Positions 8,655 through 17,742 of a stretch of 64,000 nucleotides of DNA are shown here, piece by piece. The position numbers and the translations under genes are program-made. Numbering within the stretch: position 1 is the first letter of the stretch; each line of letters begins with the position of its first letter. The notes under the pieces are model-generated. The model did not search any database. It was not told where the DNA came from and saw nothing but the letters and a program-made list of their open reading frames with translations. This stretch comes from Phycisphaeraceae bacterium (lineage in GTDB: Bacteria; Planctomycetota; Phycisphaerae; Phycisphaerales; UBA1924): assembly GCA_026126305.1 (NCBI GenBank), contig JAHCJI010000001.1:186001-250000 (forward strand). Direction: 5' to 3'.

Positions 8655-10034
8655 CTACGCCGCCGGTGCCGAACGTGCCGGGCCGTTCAGCCCGCCCAGC
8701 GCGCCGGCAAGGGCCGACGCGTACGCCGGGCGGTTGTCGCCAACGCGCCCCAGAAACTCGGCAATGGCCCGGGCCCACGCCTGCGCGCTCTCTTGCGGAC
8801 CCAGTTCGGCCAGCCCTTCGCTGGCCAGGACCATCTGGGGGCATACGCCCCGGCCCGCACGGGCGGCCACATCCAACGCGAACGCCTGCGCCGCCAGGAT
8901 CGCCTCACACGCCACCCGGACGCCTCGCTCCTGCGCCACACGCTCACGCCCGGCGCCGCCCAGCGAATCCCGCCACGGCGCATCCACCAGCAGCCCCGCG
9001 AGCGCACGCTCCAGGGCCTCGGGCTCGGCGGGCATCCGCAGCCCAGACACCCCGTGTACCACCTCGAGCGCACACAACGGGTCCACCGCCAGCAACACCG
9101 GAGTACCCACCGCCATCGCACGGAACACGCCGTAGGGGTTCGTCTCGCTCGTGGACGTATGCACCAGCACCGTACAACGCGACAACGCCGAATCCACCTC
9201 GTCGGCCGTCGGGTTGCCCACGATCTCCAGCGGCACGTTCAGTGACTCGGCCCGTGCCATCAGTCCCGACGCTTCGGGGCCACCGAGCAACACCTTCAGC
9301 CGCGCATCCGGGCAGTCCGCCCGTCGCAGCATCGCCACCGCCTCCACCGCGATCTCGAGCCGGGCTCGGTGCGTCGCCGGCCCAAAGGCAAGCACCAGGC
9401 ACTTCTCACGCGCCTCGGCGGGCACGGATCGCCCCGGCTCGACCACCGGCAAGGGCACCACACGCACGCGGTCGGCAGACAGGTTGAATCGCCATACCAA
9501 GTCGTCGGCCACGGGCCCACACCCCGCCAAGACCACGTGCGCCGAAGTACACGCCAGTTGCTCGCGGAAGGCCGCCTTCAGCGCCGCCCGCGACGTCGGC
9601 CCAAACTCGCCGATCGACTGCCGAGACCATAAATCCTCTGCCTCGGCCACCAATGCCACGCGACAGCCGCCGCGAGACAACTCCGACGCCACCGCCACCG
9701 CCGTCGGCGAAGCCATCAGCCCAACCGTCTGCACCACCACCGATTCGCAGCCCTTCAAAAGCTTCGCAACCCGGATCGCCGCACGATCCATGTGCTCGTG
9801 CGCATACGTGCCCTGCTCATCGCACACACACTCGGCACCAATCGAGCCCGCCAGCGACTTCGCCGAGGCCACCGCCTCGCCCCGGTCGTGCGACACCAGC
9901 ACCAGGCGCCCGTGCCGCTCGCCCAGCGCTTTCCATAACGACGAACGACGCCCAAAGACCCCGCCACGATCCAACTCCGACAAGGGCGAGCCCTCGTCCA
10001 GCACCAGAACCAACGCGTCGGAGATGGGTGTCAT
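8655..10034 (-). CDS. Glycosyltransferase family 4 (GT-B fold)
   Basis: The 459-residue protein fits the two-domain GT-B layout. The C-terminal half has the nucleotide-sugar-binding region, with VLVHTSTSETNPYGVFRAMAVGTP matching the E-x7-E-like loop of GT4 enzymes and LEVVHGVSGLRMP after it. It likely adds a sugar to a surface polysaccharide or lipid. It is divergent from the HldE-like/GT2 pair that starts 122 bases away, so the three form a surface-glycan locus. ATG at 10034 has GGAGAG eight bases upstream. Confidence 0.83.
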   Translation of the reverse strand: MTPISDALVLVLDEGSPLSELDRGGVFGRRSSLWKALGERHGRLVLVSHDRGEAVASAKSLAGSIGAECVCDEQGTYAHEHMDRAAIRVAKLLKGCESVVVQTVGLMASPTAVAVASELSRGGCRVALVAEAEDLWSRQSIGEFGPTSRAALKAAFREQLACTSAHVVLAGCGPVADDLVWRFNLSADRVRVVPLPVVEPGRSVPAEAREKCLVLAFGPATHRARLEIAVEAVAMLRRADCPDARLKVLLGGPEASGLMARAESLNVPLEIVGNPTADEVDSALSRCTVLVHTSTSETNPYGVFRAMAVGTPVLLAVDPLCALEVVHGVSGLRMPAEPEALERALAGLLVDAPWRDSLGGAGRERVAQERGVRVACEAILAAQAFALDVAARAGRGVCPQMVLASEGLAELGPQESAQAWARAIAEFLGRVGDNRPAYASALAGALGGLNGPARSAPAA

Positions 10035-10156
10035 GTCCGGGTCTCTCCAATGGCCAAACGCGGGCCAAATTCAGGCCAAGCATCGAACATTACTTCGGCT
10101 CCTTTTCTGCGGACCTTCACTCCATCCACACACCACGCGATGCCGATAAGCAATCC

Positions 10157-11785
10157 GTGACCCACGCCCACCCCGCCATCCTCGACCACCAGGCACTCCT
10201 GCTCTGGAGGCAACGCCTGCGATCCCAAGGCAAACGGCTCGTCCAGTGCCACGGCTGCTTCGACATCGTGCATCCGGGACATGTAAGGCATCTGCGATGG
10301 GCAAGGGCGCAGGGAGATGCCCTCTTGGTCACCATCACCGCCGACCAAGGCATCAACAAGGGCCCGGGCAGGCCCCTGATCCCGCACGACCTGCGAGCAG
10401 AAAACCTCGCCAGCCTCGACATGGTCGACGCCGTCCACGTTGTCTACCAGCCAACCGCCGAGGAAATCCTCAAAGCAGTCACGCCCGATATCTACGTAAA
10501 GGGAAGAGAATACGAGACCAATAACGACCCCAGATTCGCAGCCGAGCGAAACGCCGTCGAATCTGCGGGCGGACGTGTCGTCTTCTCATCGGGAGACATT
10601 GTCTTCAGTTCCTCTGCCCTTATCGCCGCTCTCGAAGGCGGCCGCGATACCGGCGTCGACGCCCCAACGGGAGCCCTGGCACACATCCTGCGCACCCAGG
10701 GCACAACCCCCGACGACTTGCGCACCACGCTTCGGGCCGCTCGCGATGCACCGGTCCTGGTCATCGGCGAGGCCATCGAAGAAACCGACACCATCGGCCA
10801 GGCTCCACACCTCACGCCCCGCGAGCCGGTGATGACACTCCGGCCGGCCGGCCAGCGTACTTATGACTCCGGTGCCGCCGCCGTGGCCTCCCATCTGGCC
10901 GCCATGGGCTTACGGCCCACGTTGCTGACCTGCCCGCCCCAGGGCCGTGCCGGGCAAGCCCTGGCAGAGCGACTCGAAGCCGCCGGCGTCGAACTGGCAC
11001 CATTGCCGACGACAGCCGAACCCATGCGCGTCGAGCACTTCTTTGCCGGCAATCACAAGCTCCTCACCGTCGACTACGCCCGTCCTGTCTCCGCCGACAC
11101 CGCCCTGCGTGAAGCCTTCGCCCGTGCCGTCCAGACGCACATGCCCCGGGCAAGGGCCGTCTGCATCGCCGACCAGGGGCTGGGCCTGCTGGCCCCGGGC
11201 CACGCGCGCGTCATCGCCGAAGCCTTGCGCGACAGACCGATCCGTCTCATCGCCGGCGCCCATGCGCGCCACGCCAACCCATTGGCCATCCGCCATGCCG
11301 ATCTGTTGTGCTTCAGCGAGCACGACCTGCGTCGCGCCGTAGCCAACCCCGCCGGCAGCCTCACCGCAGCCGCATGGTCGGCCATGGACGCCGCCCAGGC
11401 CCACGCCGCCCTGGTCGCCCTGGGGCCCGAAGGGCTCCTGGCATTCGACCGACTACCCGAGGCGCTCGACACCGGCACCGGATGGCCCACGCGGGTCCGT
11501 GCCCGCCCCGTCCCAAGTTTGGCCACCAGCAGCCTCGACGCTACCGGTGCCGATGCGGCCATCACCTCCGCCGCGATCCTCGCTTTGATCGGAGCCGGCG
11601 ACAGCCCGCACGCACCCATCCTCGCGGCCCTGCTGGCCACCATGGCCGAGGCCGCCGCCCTGGCACGCCGAGGTCCGGCCATCGTCACCCAGGCCGATCT
11701 GCACGCCGCCATCGACCGGCTCGAAAACGCCCACCTGGTCTATCGAGACACACGACACCACGCCCTCCCATTGGCCGCGTCATGA
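10157..11785 (+). CDS. Domain-swapped HldE-like protein: nucleotidyltransferase followed by PfkB-like kinase
   Basis: The 542-residue protein reverses the order seen in HldE. Residues 1 to ~150 form a cytidylyltransferase-fold domain with CHGCFDIVHPGHVRHL, VKGREYE and FSSSALI. A PfkB-like domain fills ~195-520. The kinase part is degraded at key places: the anion-hole motif TGAGD reads TGAD (DATGADAAI), lacking one glycine, and the usual GGAGN near its start is SGAAAV. The first domain probably activates a heptose phosphate, while the second may be inactive or regulatory (inference). GTG at 10157 is the likely start; there is no ATG in frame nearby. The stop overlaps the next gene (ATGA). Confidence 0.82.
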   Translation: MTHAHPAILDHQALLLWRQRLRSQGKRLVQCHGCFDIVHPGHVRHLRWARAQGDALLVTITADQGINKGPGRPLIPHDLRAENLASLDMVDAVHVVYQPTAEEILKAVTPDIYVKGREYETNNDPRFAAERNAVESAGGRVVFSSGDIVFSSSALIAALEGGRDTGVDAPTGALAHILRTQGTTPDDLRTTLRAARDAPVLVIGEAIEETDTIGQAPHLTPREPVMTLRPAGQRTYDSGAAAVASHLAAMGLRPTLLTCPPQGRAGQALAERLEAAGVELAPLPTTAEPMRVEHFFAGNHKLLTVDYARPVSADTALREAFARAVQTHMPRARAVCIADQGLGLLAPGHARVIAEALRDRPIRLIAGAHARHANPLAIRHADLLCFSEHDLRRAVANPAGSLTAAAWSAMDAAQAHAALVALGPEGLLAFDRLPEALDTGTGWPTRVRARPVPSLATSSLDATGADAAITSAAILALIGAGDSPHAPILAALLATMAEAAALARRGPAIVTQADLHAAIDRLENAHLVYRDTRHHALPLAAS

Positions 11786-12972
11786 CCACACCCATCTCCT
11801 ACATCACCTGCACCCGCAACCGTCCGAGCGAACTGGCCGACACCATCGGCCGCCTCGACGCGCTGCACCGCCACGACCCACAGAGCGTTGAAGTCGTCAT
11901 CGCCGACAACGCCTCGGACACACCCATCCGCCAGTGCCTGCCGCCGACGACCATCCCCGTGCGTGTGGTCACGCTCCAGGCCAACATCGCCGCCGCCGCG
12001 CGCAACCACGCCGCCGCACACACCCGCCACGATTGGCTGGTCATGCTCGACGACGACAGCGCTCCAAGAGACCTGGGACACCTCAACGTCCTGGCACAAA
12101 CACCCCCCACCACCGCCGCCGTCATGGCCGATATCACACTGCCCGACGGCTCTCGCGAGCGAGGCGGACTGCCCGAGGTCTTCATTGGCTGTGGCGCCGC
12201 CATCCGCAAGCAGGCCTTCATCGACGCCGGTGGGTACGACCCCGACTTCTTCTACTTCGCCGAAGAGCCAGACCTGTGCGCCCGCCTCATCGCCGCCGGA
12301 TGGGACATCCGCTTCAGCCCCTGGTTCCGCGTTCTCCACAAGAAAACATCCACCAATCGCGACCACAACCGCATGCTCCGCCTGCTCACGCGCAACCAGG
12401 GCGTCGTCATCGAACGCACCACGCCCGACCAAGACAGAAACTTCCTCCGAAAAGACCACGTCCGCCGATGCGCCTGGATCGCCCGCAAAGAGGGTGCCCT
12501 GCAAGGCTTTGCCCAAGGGCTCGCCGAACTGCGCAGCACGCGCCACACGCTCAAGCGACAGCCATTAGGCCACCACCACTACGAACGCTTCACGGGCCTC
12601 CACCATGCCCGCCAGGCCATCGAACAAGCCCTGCAACTGCAACCTTTCGACACCGCCTGCCTCACCCACGAAGGCAAGCACGCCTGGGCCGTCCGTCGCG
12701 CCCTGACCGAGGCGGGCATCCACCTCACCGAAGACGCCTACGCCGCGGACCGCCTGGTCATCGCCACCCTCTCGCCCGGCCCGATGCTCGACGCCCTGGC
12801 CCACCTCCATGCCACGGGCCAAGGCCATCGCACCATCGCGCCTTGGACGCAGGCCCTGAACATCCTGGGCCTCGAGAGCGAGCCATTCCCGCTCATGCCG
12901 AGCCTGCTGGCCCAGCCCGCCCACCGGGAATCGCAAGCCGAAGCGCCCGCTCAAACTCGCATCCGCGCCTAG
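11782..12972 (+). CDS. Glycosyltransferase family 2
   Basis: The 396-residue enzyme has the GT-A core of family 2: an N-terminal nucleotide-binding strand (SYITCTRNRP), DNASD, and the metal-binding motif LDDDSAP near residue 92. Later comes IRKQAFIDAGGYDPDFFYFAEEPDLCARL, an acceptor region typical of rhamnosyl- and galactosyl-transferase-like members. The last ~120 residues are an extra domain without a match I know. Its start overlaps the preceding kinase-like gene by four bases, so both are translated together and likely build the same glycan. Its 3' end overlaps the convergent NUDIX gene by 80 bases. Confidence 0.88.
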   Translation: MTTPISYITCTRNRPSELADTIGRLDALHRHDPQSVEVVIADNASDTPIRQCLPPTTIPVRVVTLQANIAAAARNHAAAHTRHDWLVMLDDDSAPRDLGHLNVLAQTPPTTAAVMADITLPDGSRERGGLPEVFIGCGAAIRKQAFIDAGGYDPDFFYFAEEPDLCARLIAAGWDIRFSPWFRVLHKKTSTNRDHNRMLRLLTRNQGVVIERTTPDQDRNFLRKDHVRRCAWIARKEGALQGFAQGLAELRSTRHTLKRQPLGHHHYERFTGLHHARQAIEQALQLQPFDTACLTHEGKHAWAVRRALTEAGIHLTEDAYAADRLVIATLSPGPMLDALAHLHATGQGHRTIAPWTQALNILGLESEPFPLMPSLLAQPAHRESQAEAPAQTRIRA

Positions 12973-13411
12973 CCAGCACGTCCAACGCTTCGGCACACGC
13001 CCGCACCTGCCCAGGCCACAGGAACGCCTCGCGAACCTCCTGGGCATCCACCCATCGGTGCGCGTCGTGCGCATCGTCGCGCGTCAGGTCGGGCTCCCAC
13101 GAACCTTCCACAAGCACCACAAACCGAGGCGACAACACCACCGCGTCCATCGACGCCACGAAGTACGGGGATACCTCCTCCAACTGCCAGAAACCAAGCC
13201 AAGCGGCATCGCCGCCGCGCAGGCCGACCTCCTCACGCAACTCACGCACCGCCGCCTCGACAGCCGACTCGCCCGATTCAACGTGCCCCATCACCGGCTG
13301 CCACGAGCCCGCCAGAGGCTCGCGCACCCGACGCAGTTGCACAAAGGCGACTCCACCACCACGCTCGCGAGCGACACACACTTCCACCAGGTCGGCACGG
13401 ATCAACGCCAT
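12893..13411 (-). CDS. NUDIX hydrolase
   Basis: The 172-residue protein has a perfect Nudix box: GHVESGES, seven residues, then RELREEVGL. It hydrolyses a nucleoside diphosphate linked to another group. Its start overlaps the end of pabB by ten bases. Since dihydroneopterin triphosphate pyrophosphatase is a NUDIX enzyme of the folate pathway, that substrate is plausible here but unproven. The final ~27 residues are encoded opposite the end of the GT2 gene. Confidence 0.9.
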   Translation of the reverse strand: MALIRADLVEVCVARERGGGVAFVQLRRVREPLAGSWQPVMGHVESGESAVEAAVRELREEVGLRGGDAAWLGFWQLEEVSPYFVASMDAVVLSPRFVVLVEGSWEPDLTRDDAHDAHRWVDAQEVREAFLWPGQVRACAEALDVLARRGCEFERALRLAIPGGRAGPAGSA

Positions 13412-14673
13412 GACCCATCATCCTCAATCACCGCGCCGATCGCGCGCAGCGGGCCGGCCTTGGCAAGCGTCTCGGCCCACTCGGCCTCGGGATCGCTCTG
13501 CGCCACGATCCCCGCGCCCACCGAGTACCGCAGCTCGTCGCCCACCACCAATGCCGTGCGGATGCCCACCGCCAACTCCGCCCCCCCGCGCCCGTCGAGC
13601 ACGCCTATGGCCCCGCAATAGGGCCCCCGGGGCGTCGGCTCCAACGCATGCACCACCTGCATCGCACGCACCTTGGGCGCGCCGGTGATCGAACCGGCCG
13701 GCAGCAACGCCCCAAGCACGTCCTCGAGCCCCAGCCCGTCCCGCAATCGCCCAAGCACCCGAGCGCTCGCCTGCCACACACCACCCTGCGCCGGCCCGTG
13801 CCGCTCGATCATCCGAGGCTCGTCCACGCGCACGCTCCCGATGACGCCCACTCGACCCACGTCGTTACGCATCAAGTCCACGATCATCGCCAACTCGGCA
13901 CAGTCCTTCGCCGACACACGCAACTGCGCCAAACCATCCGCCGTCGCCGGACGGGTCCCCTTCATCGGTTCGGTTGTCAGCACGCGCGTCGAAGCGTCGT
14001 AGCGAACAAGCAACTCGGGGCTCACGCACAGCACGGCCCGGCGACGCCCGTCGGCAAGCGGGGGCAACTCGAGATAACACCCAAAAGCCGGCGACGACGC
14101 CCGAGACATGTCCGCAAACAAGGCCCGAGGACACCCCTCGAACCGACCCACCAACGCGTGAGCCAGGTTGACCTGATACAGGTCGCCCGCGTGGATCAGC
14201 CCCACCGCACGCTCCACCGCTCGAACGTATCCCAAGCGACCCCACGCGCTGCGCATCGGCCCCAATGTGTAAGGCCCAGTCACAAGGCCCGCACGAGCAA
14301 CAGAGGCATCCTCGCTCGGCACAGCCCGCAGCCCCAGCCAACCACCAACACCCCACACAGCGTCCAGCCCCATGCCCCGGCCGGGCAGCCCGGGCCGCTC
14401 CGCCGTCGCCGTCGGTTCGAGCACATGCCCAACCTCGTACGACAGAAAACCAGCAAACGGGCCCTCACCCACCGGCAGGAAACGGTCGCCCGTCACCCCC
14501 TGCCAAGCATCGGCAGCGTACACACAGACCCGATCCCCACGCACTATGGCGGCTATCGGACCTGACAATGCCGCGTCGCTCGGCACACCTTCACCAGGCA
14601 AGGTAATGCCAAAGCCCCCGCCTTCTGGCGGCGAATTGCGCCCTGTTTCCAAGCCGAAGGTCGTCAAAGGCAA
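13402..14673 (-). CDS. pabB: Aminodeoxychorismate synthase component I
   Basis: PabB converts chorismate and ammonia to 4-amino-4-deoxychorismate for folate synthesis. The 423 residues hold the chorismate-binding domain, with DLYQVNLAH, the diagnostic TEPMKGTRP (Lys replaces the Ala of anthranilate synthase), DLMRNDVGRV, PAGSITGAPK and CGAIGVLD. That Lys distinguishes PabB from TrpE. The start appears to be TTG at 14673, with AGAGGA five bases upstream; no ATG fits. The glutamine amidotransferase partner is not adjacent. The gene runs into the NUDIX gene. Confidence 0.9.
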   Translation of the reverse strand: MPLTTFGLETGRNSPPEGGGFGITLPGEGVPSDAALSGPIAAIVRGDRVCVYAADAWQGVTGDRFLPVGEGPFAGFLSYEVGHVLEPTATAERPGLPGRGMGLDAVWGVGGWLGLRAVPSEDASVARAGLVTGPYTLGPMRSAWGRLGYVRAVERAVGLIHAGDLYQVNLAHALVGRFEGCPRALFADMSRASSPAFGCYLELPPLADGRRRAVLCVSPELLVRYDASTRVLTTEPMKGTRPATADGLAQLRVSAKDCAELAMIVDLMRNDVGRVGVIGSVRVDEPRMIERHGPAQGGVWQASARVLGRLRDGLGLEDVLGALLPAGSITGAPKVRAMQVVHALEPTPRGPYCGAIGVLDGRGGAELAVGIRTALVVGDELRYSVGAGIVAQSDPEAEWAETLAKAGPLRAIGAVIEDDGSWR

Positions 14674-14814
14674 ACAGGTCCTCTAAGATTCCACTCCAAG
14701 CGATCGAAAACCTGCCGCGAGGACGAATCGCGGCAAACCTTCACGCGAGGCAGGCCCGGTCGCGCGATCGGGCCTGACAAGTATCCAAACAACTGCCGAG
14801 TATAGGACGCGCCG

Positions 14815-17553
14815 ATGGCCCCCGAAACACATACCTCCAAGCGTCACGCCGCCAAGACCACCAAGAAGGCACCCATGGTCAAGAAAACCAGGCCAAACGT
14901 CGGCGGAAGGCCACGGGACGCCAAAATGGTCTACTACTTCGGCAAGACCAAGACAGAGGCCACCAGCGACATCAAGCAACTCGTCGGCGGAAAGGGCGCC
15001 AACCTCGCCGAGATGACCGCCATCGGCCTGCCCGTGCCCCCGGGCTTCACCATCACAACCGAAACCTGCGCCAAGTACTACGAAGGCGGCAAGCGACTGC
15101 CCCACGGCCTCATGAACGAGGTCCACCAGAACATGTCCATCGTCGCCAAGGAAATGGGACGAGAGTTCGGCAGCAAGGACAACCCATTGCTCGTCTCCGT
15201 CCGCTCCGGTGCCGCCGTCTCCATGCCGGGCATGATGGACACCATCCTCAACCTGGGGCTCAACGACGAGGCCGTCGAAGGACTCGCAAACGTCACCGGC
15301 AACCGACGCTTCGCATACGACGCATACCGACGCCTCATCAACATGTTCGGCGACGTCGTCATGGGCGTCGGACACGAGGTCTTCGAGCGCGCCTTCGACA
15401 AGATCAAGCTCAAGTACAATGCCAAGACCGACAACGACGTGCCCGAACACGGCATCGTCGAGCTCGCCGAGGCCTACAAGACCGTCTACCGCAAGTCCGT
15501 CGGCGACGAGTTCCCCCAGAACCCAAGCAAGCAGCTCGAACTGGCCATCGAAGCCGTCTTCAAGTCCTGGAACGCAGACCGGGCCATCTCCTACCGAAGA
15601 CTCAGCGGCATCACAGGCCTCAAGGGCACCGCCGTCAATATCCAGGCCATGGTCTACGGCAACATGGGCGACGACTCGGGCACCGGCGTCGCATTCACCC
15701 GAAATCCATCCACCGGCGAGAACAAGTTCTACGGCGAGTTCCTCATCAACGCCCAGGGAGAAGACGTCGTCGCCGGCATCCGCACCCCCCAGCCCGTCGA
15801 GGAAATGCCCAAGTGGAACGCCAAGGTCCACGAACAACTCCTCAAGATCAAGAACACGCTCGAGCAGCACTACAAGGAAATGCAGGACATCGAGTTCACC
15901 ATCGAACGCGATAAGCTCTTCATGCTCCAGACACGCACCGGCAAGCGAACCGGTGCCGCCGCCGTCCGCATCGCATGCGACATGGTCCGCGAACGCCTCA
16001 TCACCGAGGAAGAGGCCATCCTGCGCATCCCCGCGGCAGACCTCATCCAACTCCTCCTGCCAAGCTTCGACGAAAAGGCCAAGTCCAAGGGCGCAGTCCT
16101 CACCCGAGGGCTGCCCGCATCCCCGGGCGCCGCCGTCGGAAAGCCCGCCTTCACAGCCGAAGAAGCAGTCGAACGCGGCCACGCCGGCGAGCACGTCATC
16201 CTCGTCCGCAAGGAAACCAGCCCCGAAGACGTCGACGGCATGCACGCGGCCGTGGGCATCCTCACTTCCACCGGAGGCATGACCAGCCACGCCGCCGTCG
16301 TCGCCCGAGGCTGGGGCAAGTGCTGCGTCGCGGGCGCGGGAGAAGTCCACATCGACCCCAAGAAGGGAGCCTTCACCGTCGGCGGCAAGACCTTCACACG
16401 CAAGGACACCATCTCCATCGACGGCTCCACCGGAGAGGTCATGGCCGGAGCCGTCCCCACCGTCGAGCCCAAACTCAGCGGCGACTTCGCAAAGATCATG
16501 CGCTGGGCAGACAAGTATCGAACCCTGGGCATCCGCACCAACGCCGACACCCCCGAAGACGCACGACGCGCCAGAGACTTCGGCGCCCAGGGCATCGGCC
16601 TCTGCCGAACAGAGCACATGTTCTTCGAGGGCGAACGCATCATGGCCATGCGAGAGATGATCCTCGCCGACAACGAGACCGCAAGACGCAAGGCACTCGA
16701 CAAACTCCTCCCGTTCCAACGCGACGACTTCATCGGCATCTTCACCGCCATGAAGGGATTGCCCGTCACCATCCGCCTGCTCGACCCGCCCCTGCACGAG
16801 TTCCTGCCCAACGAGCCAGAGACCATCCGAGACCTGGCAAAGGCCCTGGGCGTCCCCGTCAAGAACGTCGAGCAACGAGTCTCCCAACTCCACGAAACCA
16901 ACCCCATGCTCGGGCACCGCGGATGCCGCCTGGCAGTCACATACCCCGAAATCCTCGTCATGCAGGTCCGCGCCATCGTCGAGGCCATGATCAATTGCCA
17001 GCACAACAAGATCAAGGCCATGCCCGAAATCATGATCCCCCTCGTCGGCATCGACAAGGAACTCCAGATCCTCCGAAAACTCGTCGAACAAACCATCCAC
17101 GACGTCCGAGCCGAGAACGACATCAAGAGCGCCCTGAACATCAAGATCGGAACCATGATCGAAGTCCCACGCGCCGCCATCACCGCAGACAAGATCGCGC
17201 TCCACGCCGACTTCTTCTCCTTCGGCACCAACGACCTCACCCAGATGACCTTCGGCTACTCACGAGACGACTCGGCATCCTTCCTCCCAGAATACGTCGG
17301 CCAGGAAATCCTCCCGGCAGACCCATTCCAGCAACTCGACCGCATCGGCGTCGGCGAACTCCTCAAGATGGCCATCGAAAAGGGACGCGAAGCCAACGAC
17401 CAACTCAAGATCGGAGTCTGCGGCGAGCACGGCGGAGACCCCAACAGCGTCCACTTCTGCCATGCCATCGGCCTCGACTACGTCTCCTGCTCTCCCTTCC
17501 GAGTCCCCATCGCGCGCCTCGCCGCAGCCCAGGCCGCCCTCATGTACAAGTAG
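14815..17553 (+). CDS. ppdK: Pyruvate, phosphate dikinase
   Basis: PPDK interconverts pyruvate, ATP and phosphate with phosphoenolpyruvate, AMP and pyrophosphate. The protein shows an N-terminal ATP-grasp domain (GGKGANLAEM, SVRSGAAVSMPGMMDT). The swivelling domain carries the catalytic His (GGMTSHAAVVARGWGKCC) and the C-terminal barrel has the active Cys (GVCGEHGGDP). At 912 residues it is ~37 longer than usual at the N-terminus, with a Lys-rich extension. ATG at 14872 (after AAGAAGG) or at 14926 (MVYYFGK) may be the true start. It is flanked by a strong terminator and is probably monocistronic. Confidence 0.96.
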   Translation: MAPETHTSKRHAAKTTKKAPMVKKTRPNVGGRPRDAKMVYYFGKTKTEATSDIKQLVGGKGANLAEMTAIGLPVPPGFTITTETCAKYYEGGKRLPHGLMNEVHQNMSIVAKEMGREFGSKDNPLLVSVRSGAAVSMPGMMDTILNLGLNDEAVEGLANVTGNRRFAYDAYRRLINMFGDVVMGVGHEVFERAFDKIKLKYNAKTDNDVPEHGIVELAEAYKTVYRKSVGDEFPQNPSKQLELAIEAVFKSWNADRAISYRRLSGITGLKGTAVNIQAMVYGNMGDDSGTGVAFTRNPSTGENKFYGEFLINAQGEDVVAGIRTPQPVEEMPKWNAKVHEQLLKIKNTLEQHYKEMQDIEFTIERDKLFMLQTRTGKRTGAAAVRIACDMVRERLITEEEAILRIPAADLIQLLLPSFDEKAKSKGAVLTRGLPASPGAAVGKPAFTAEEAVERGHAGEHVILVRKETSPEDVDGMHAAVGILTSTGGMTSHAAVVARGWGKCCVAGAGEVHIDPKKGAFTVGGKTFTRKDTISIDGSTGEVMAGAVPTVEPKLSGDFAKIMRWADKYRTLGIRTNADTPEDARRARDFGAQGIGLCRTEHMFFEGERIMAMREMILADNETARRKALDKLLPFQRDDFIGIFTAMKGLPVTIRLLDPPLHEFLPNEPETIRDLAKALGVPVKNVEQRVSQLHETNPMLGHRGCRLAVTYPEILVMQVRAIVEAMINCQHNKIKAMPEIMIPLVGIDKELQILRKLVEQTIHDVRAENDIKSALNIKIGTMIEVPRAAITADKIALHADFFSFGTNDLTQMTFGYSRDDSASFLPEYVGQEILPADPFQQLDRIGVGELLKMAIEKGREANDQLKIGVCGEHGGDPNSVHFCHAIGLDYVSCSPFRVPIARLAAAQAALMYK

Positions 17554-17578
17554 CACAACAACGCTTCCAAAACAGCCA

Positions 17579-17615
17579 TGCCCCGATCTCCTCGCGGAAA
17601 TCGGGGCTTTTCTTC
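17579..17615 (+). terminator. Terminator of ppdK
   Basis: GCCCCGAT pairs with ATCGGGGC across a short spacer and is followed directly by TTTTCTTC. It lies 25 bases after the ppdK stop. Confidence 0.85.
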
Positions 17616-17742
17616 ATCTGCCCGCATGGACCAAGCCACGAGCGCACATGCTGATCCCTTGGGCAGCAACGAAAAAACCGGGCCAATGGCCCGGCTTGAA
17701 TCCATGTTCGCAACCGCGAACGCCGAAGCAACCCGACTCGAA

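Noticed and set aside
14683..17205. 840-codon open frame on the minus strand
   Set aside because: It is the antisense shadow of ppdK, whose motifs are unmistakable; the minus frame is rich in Asp/Gly/Val with no domain and no ribosome site.
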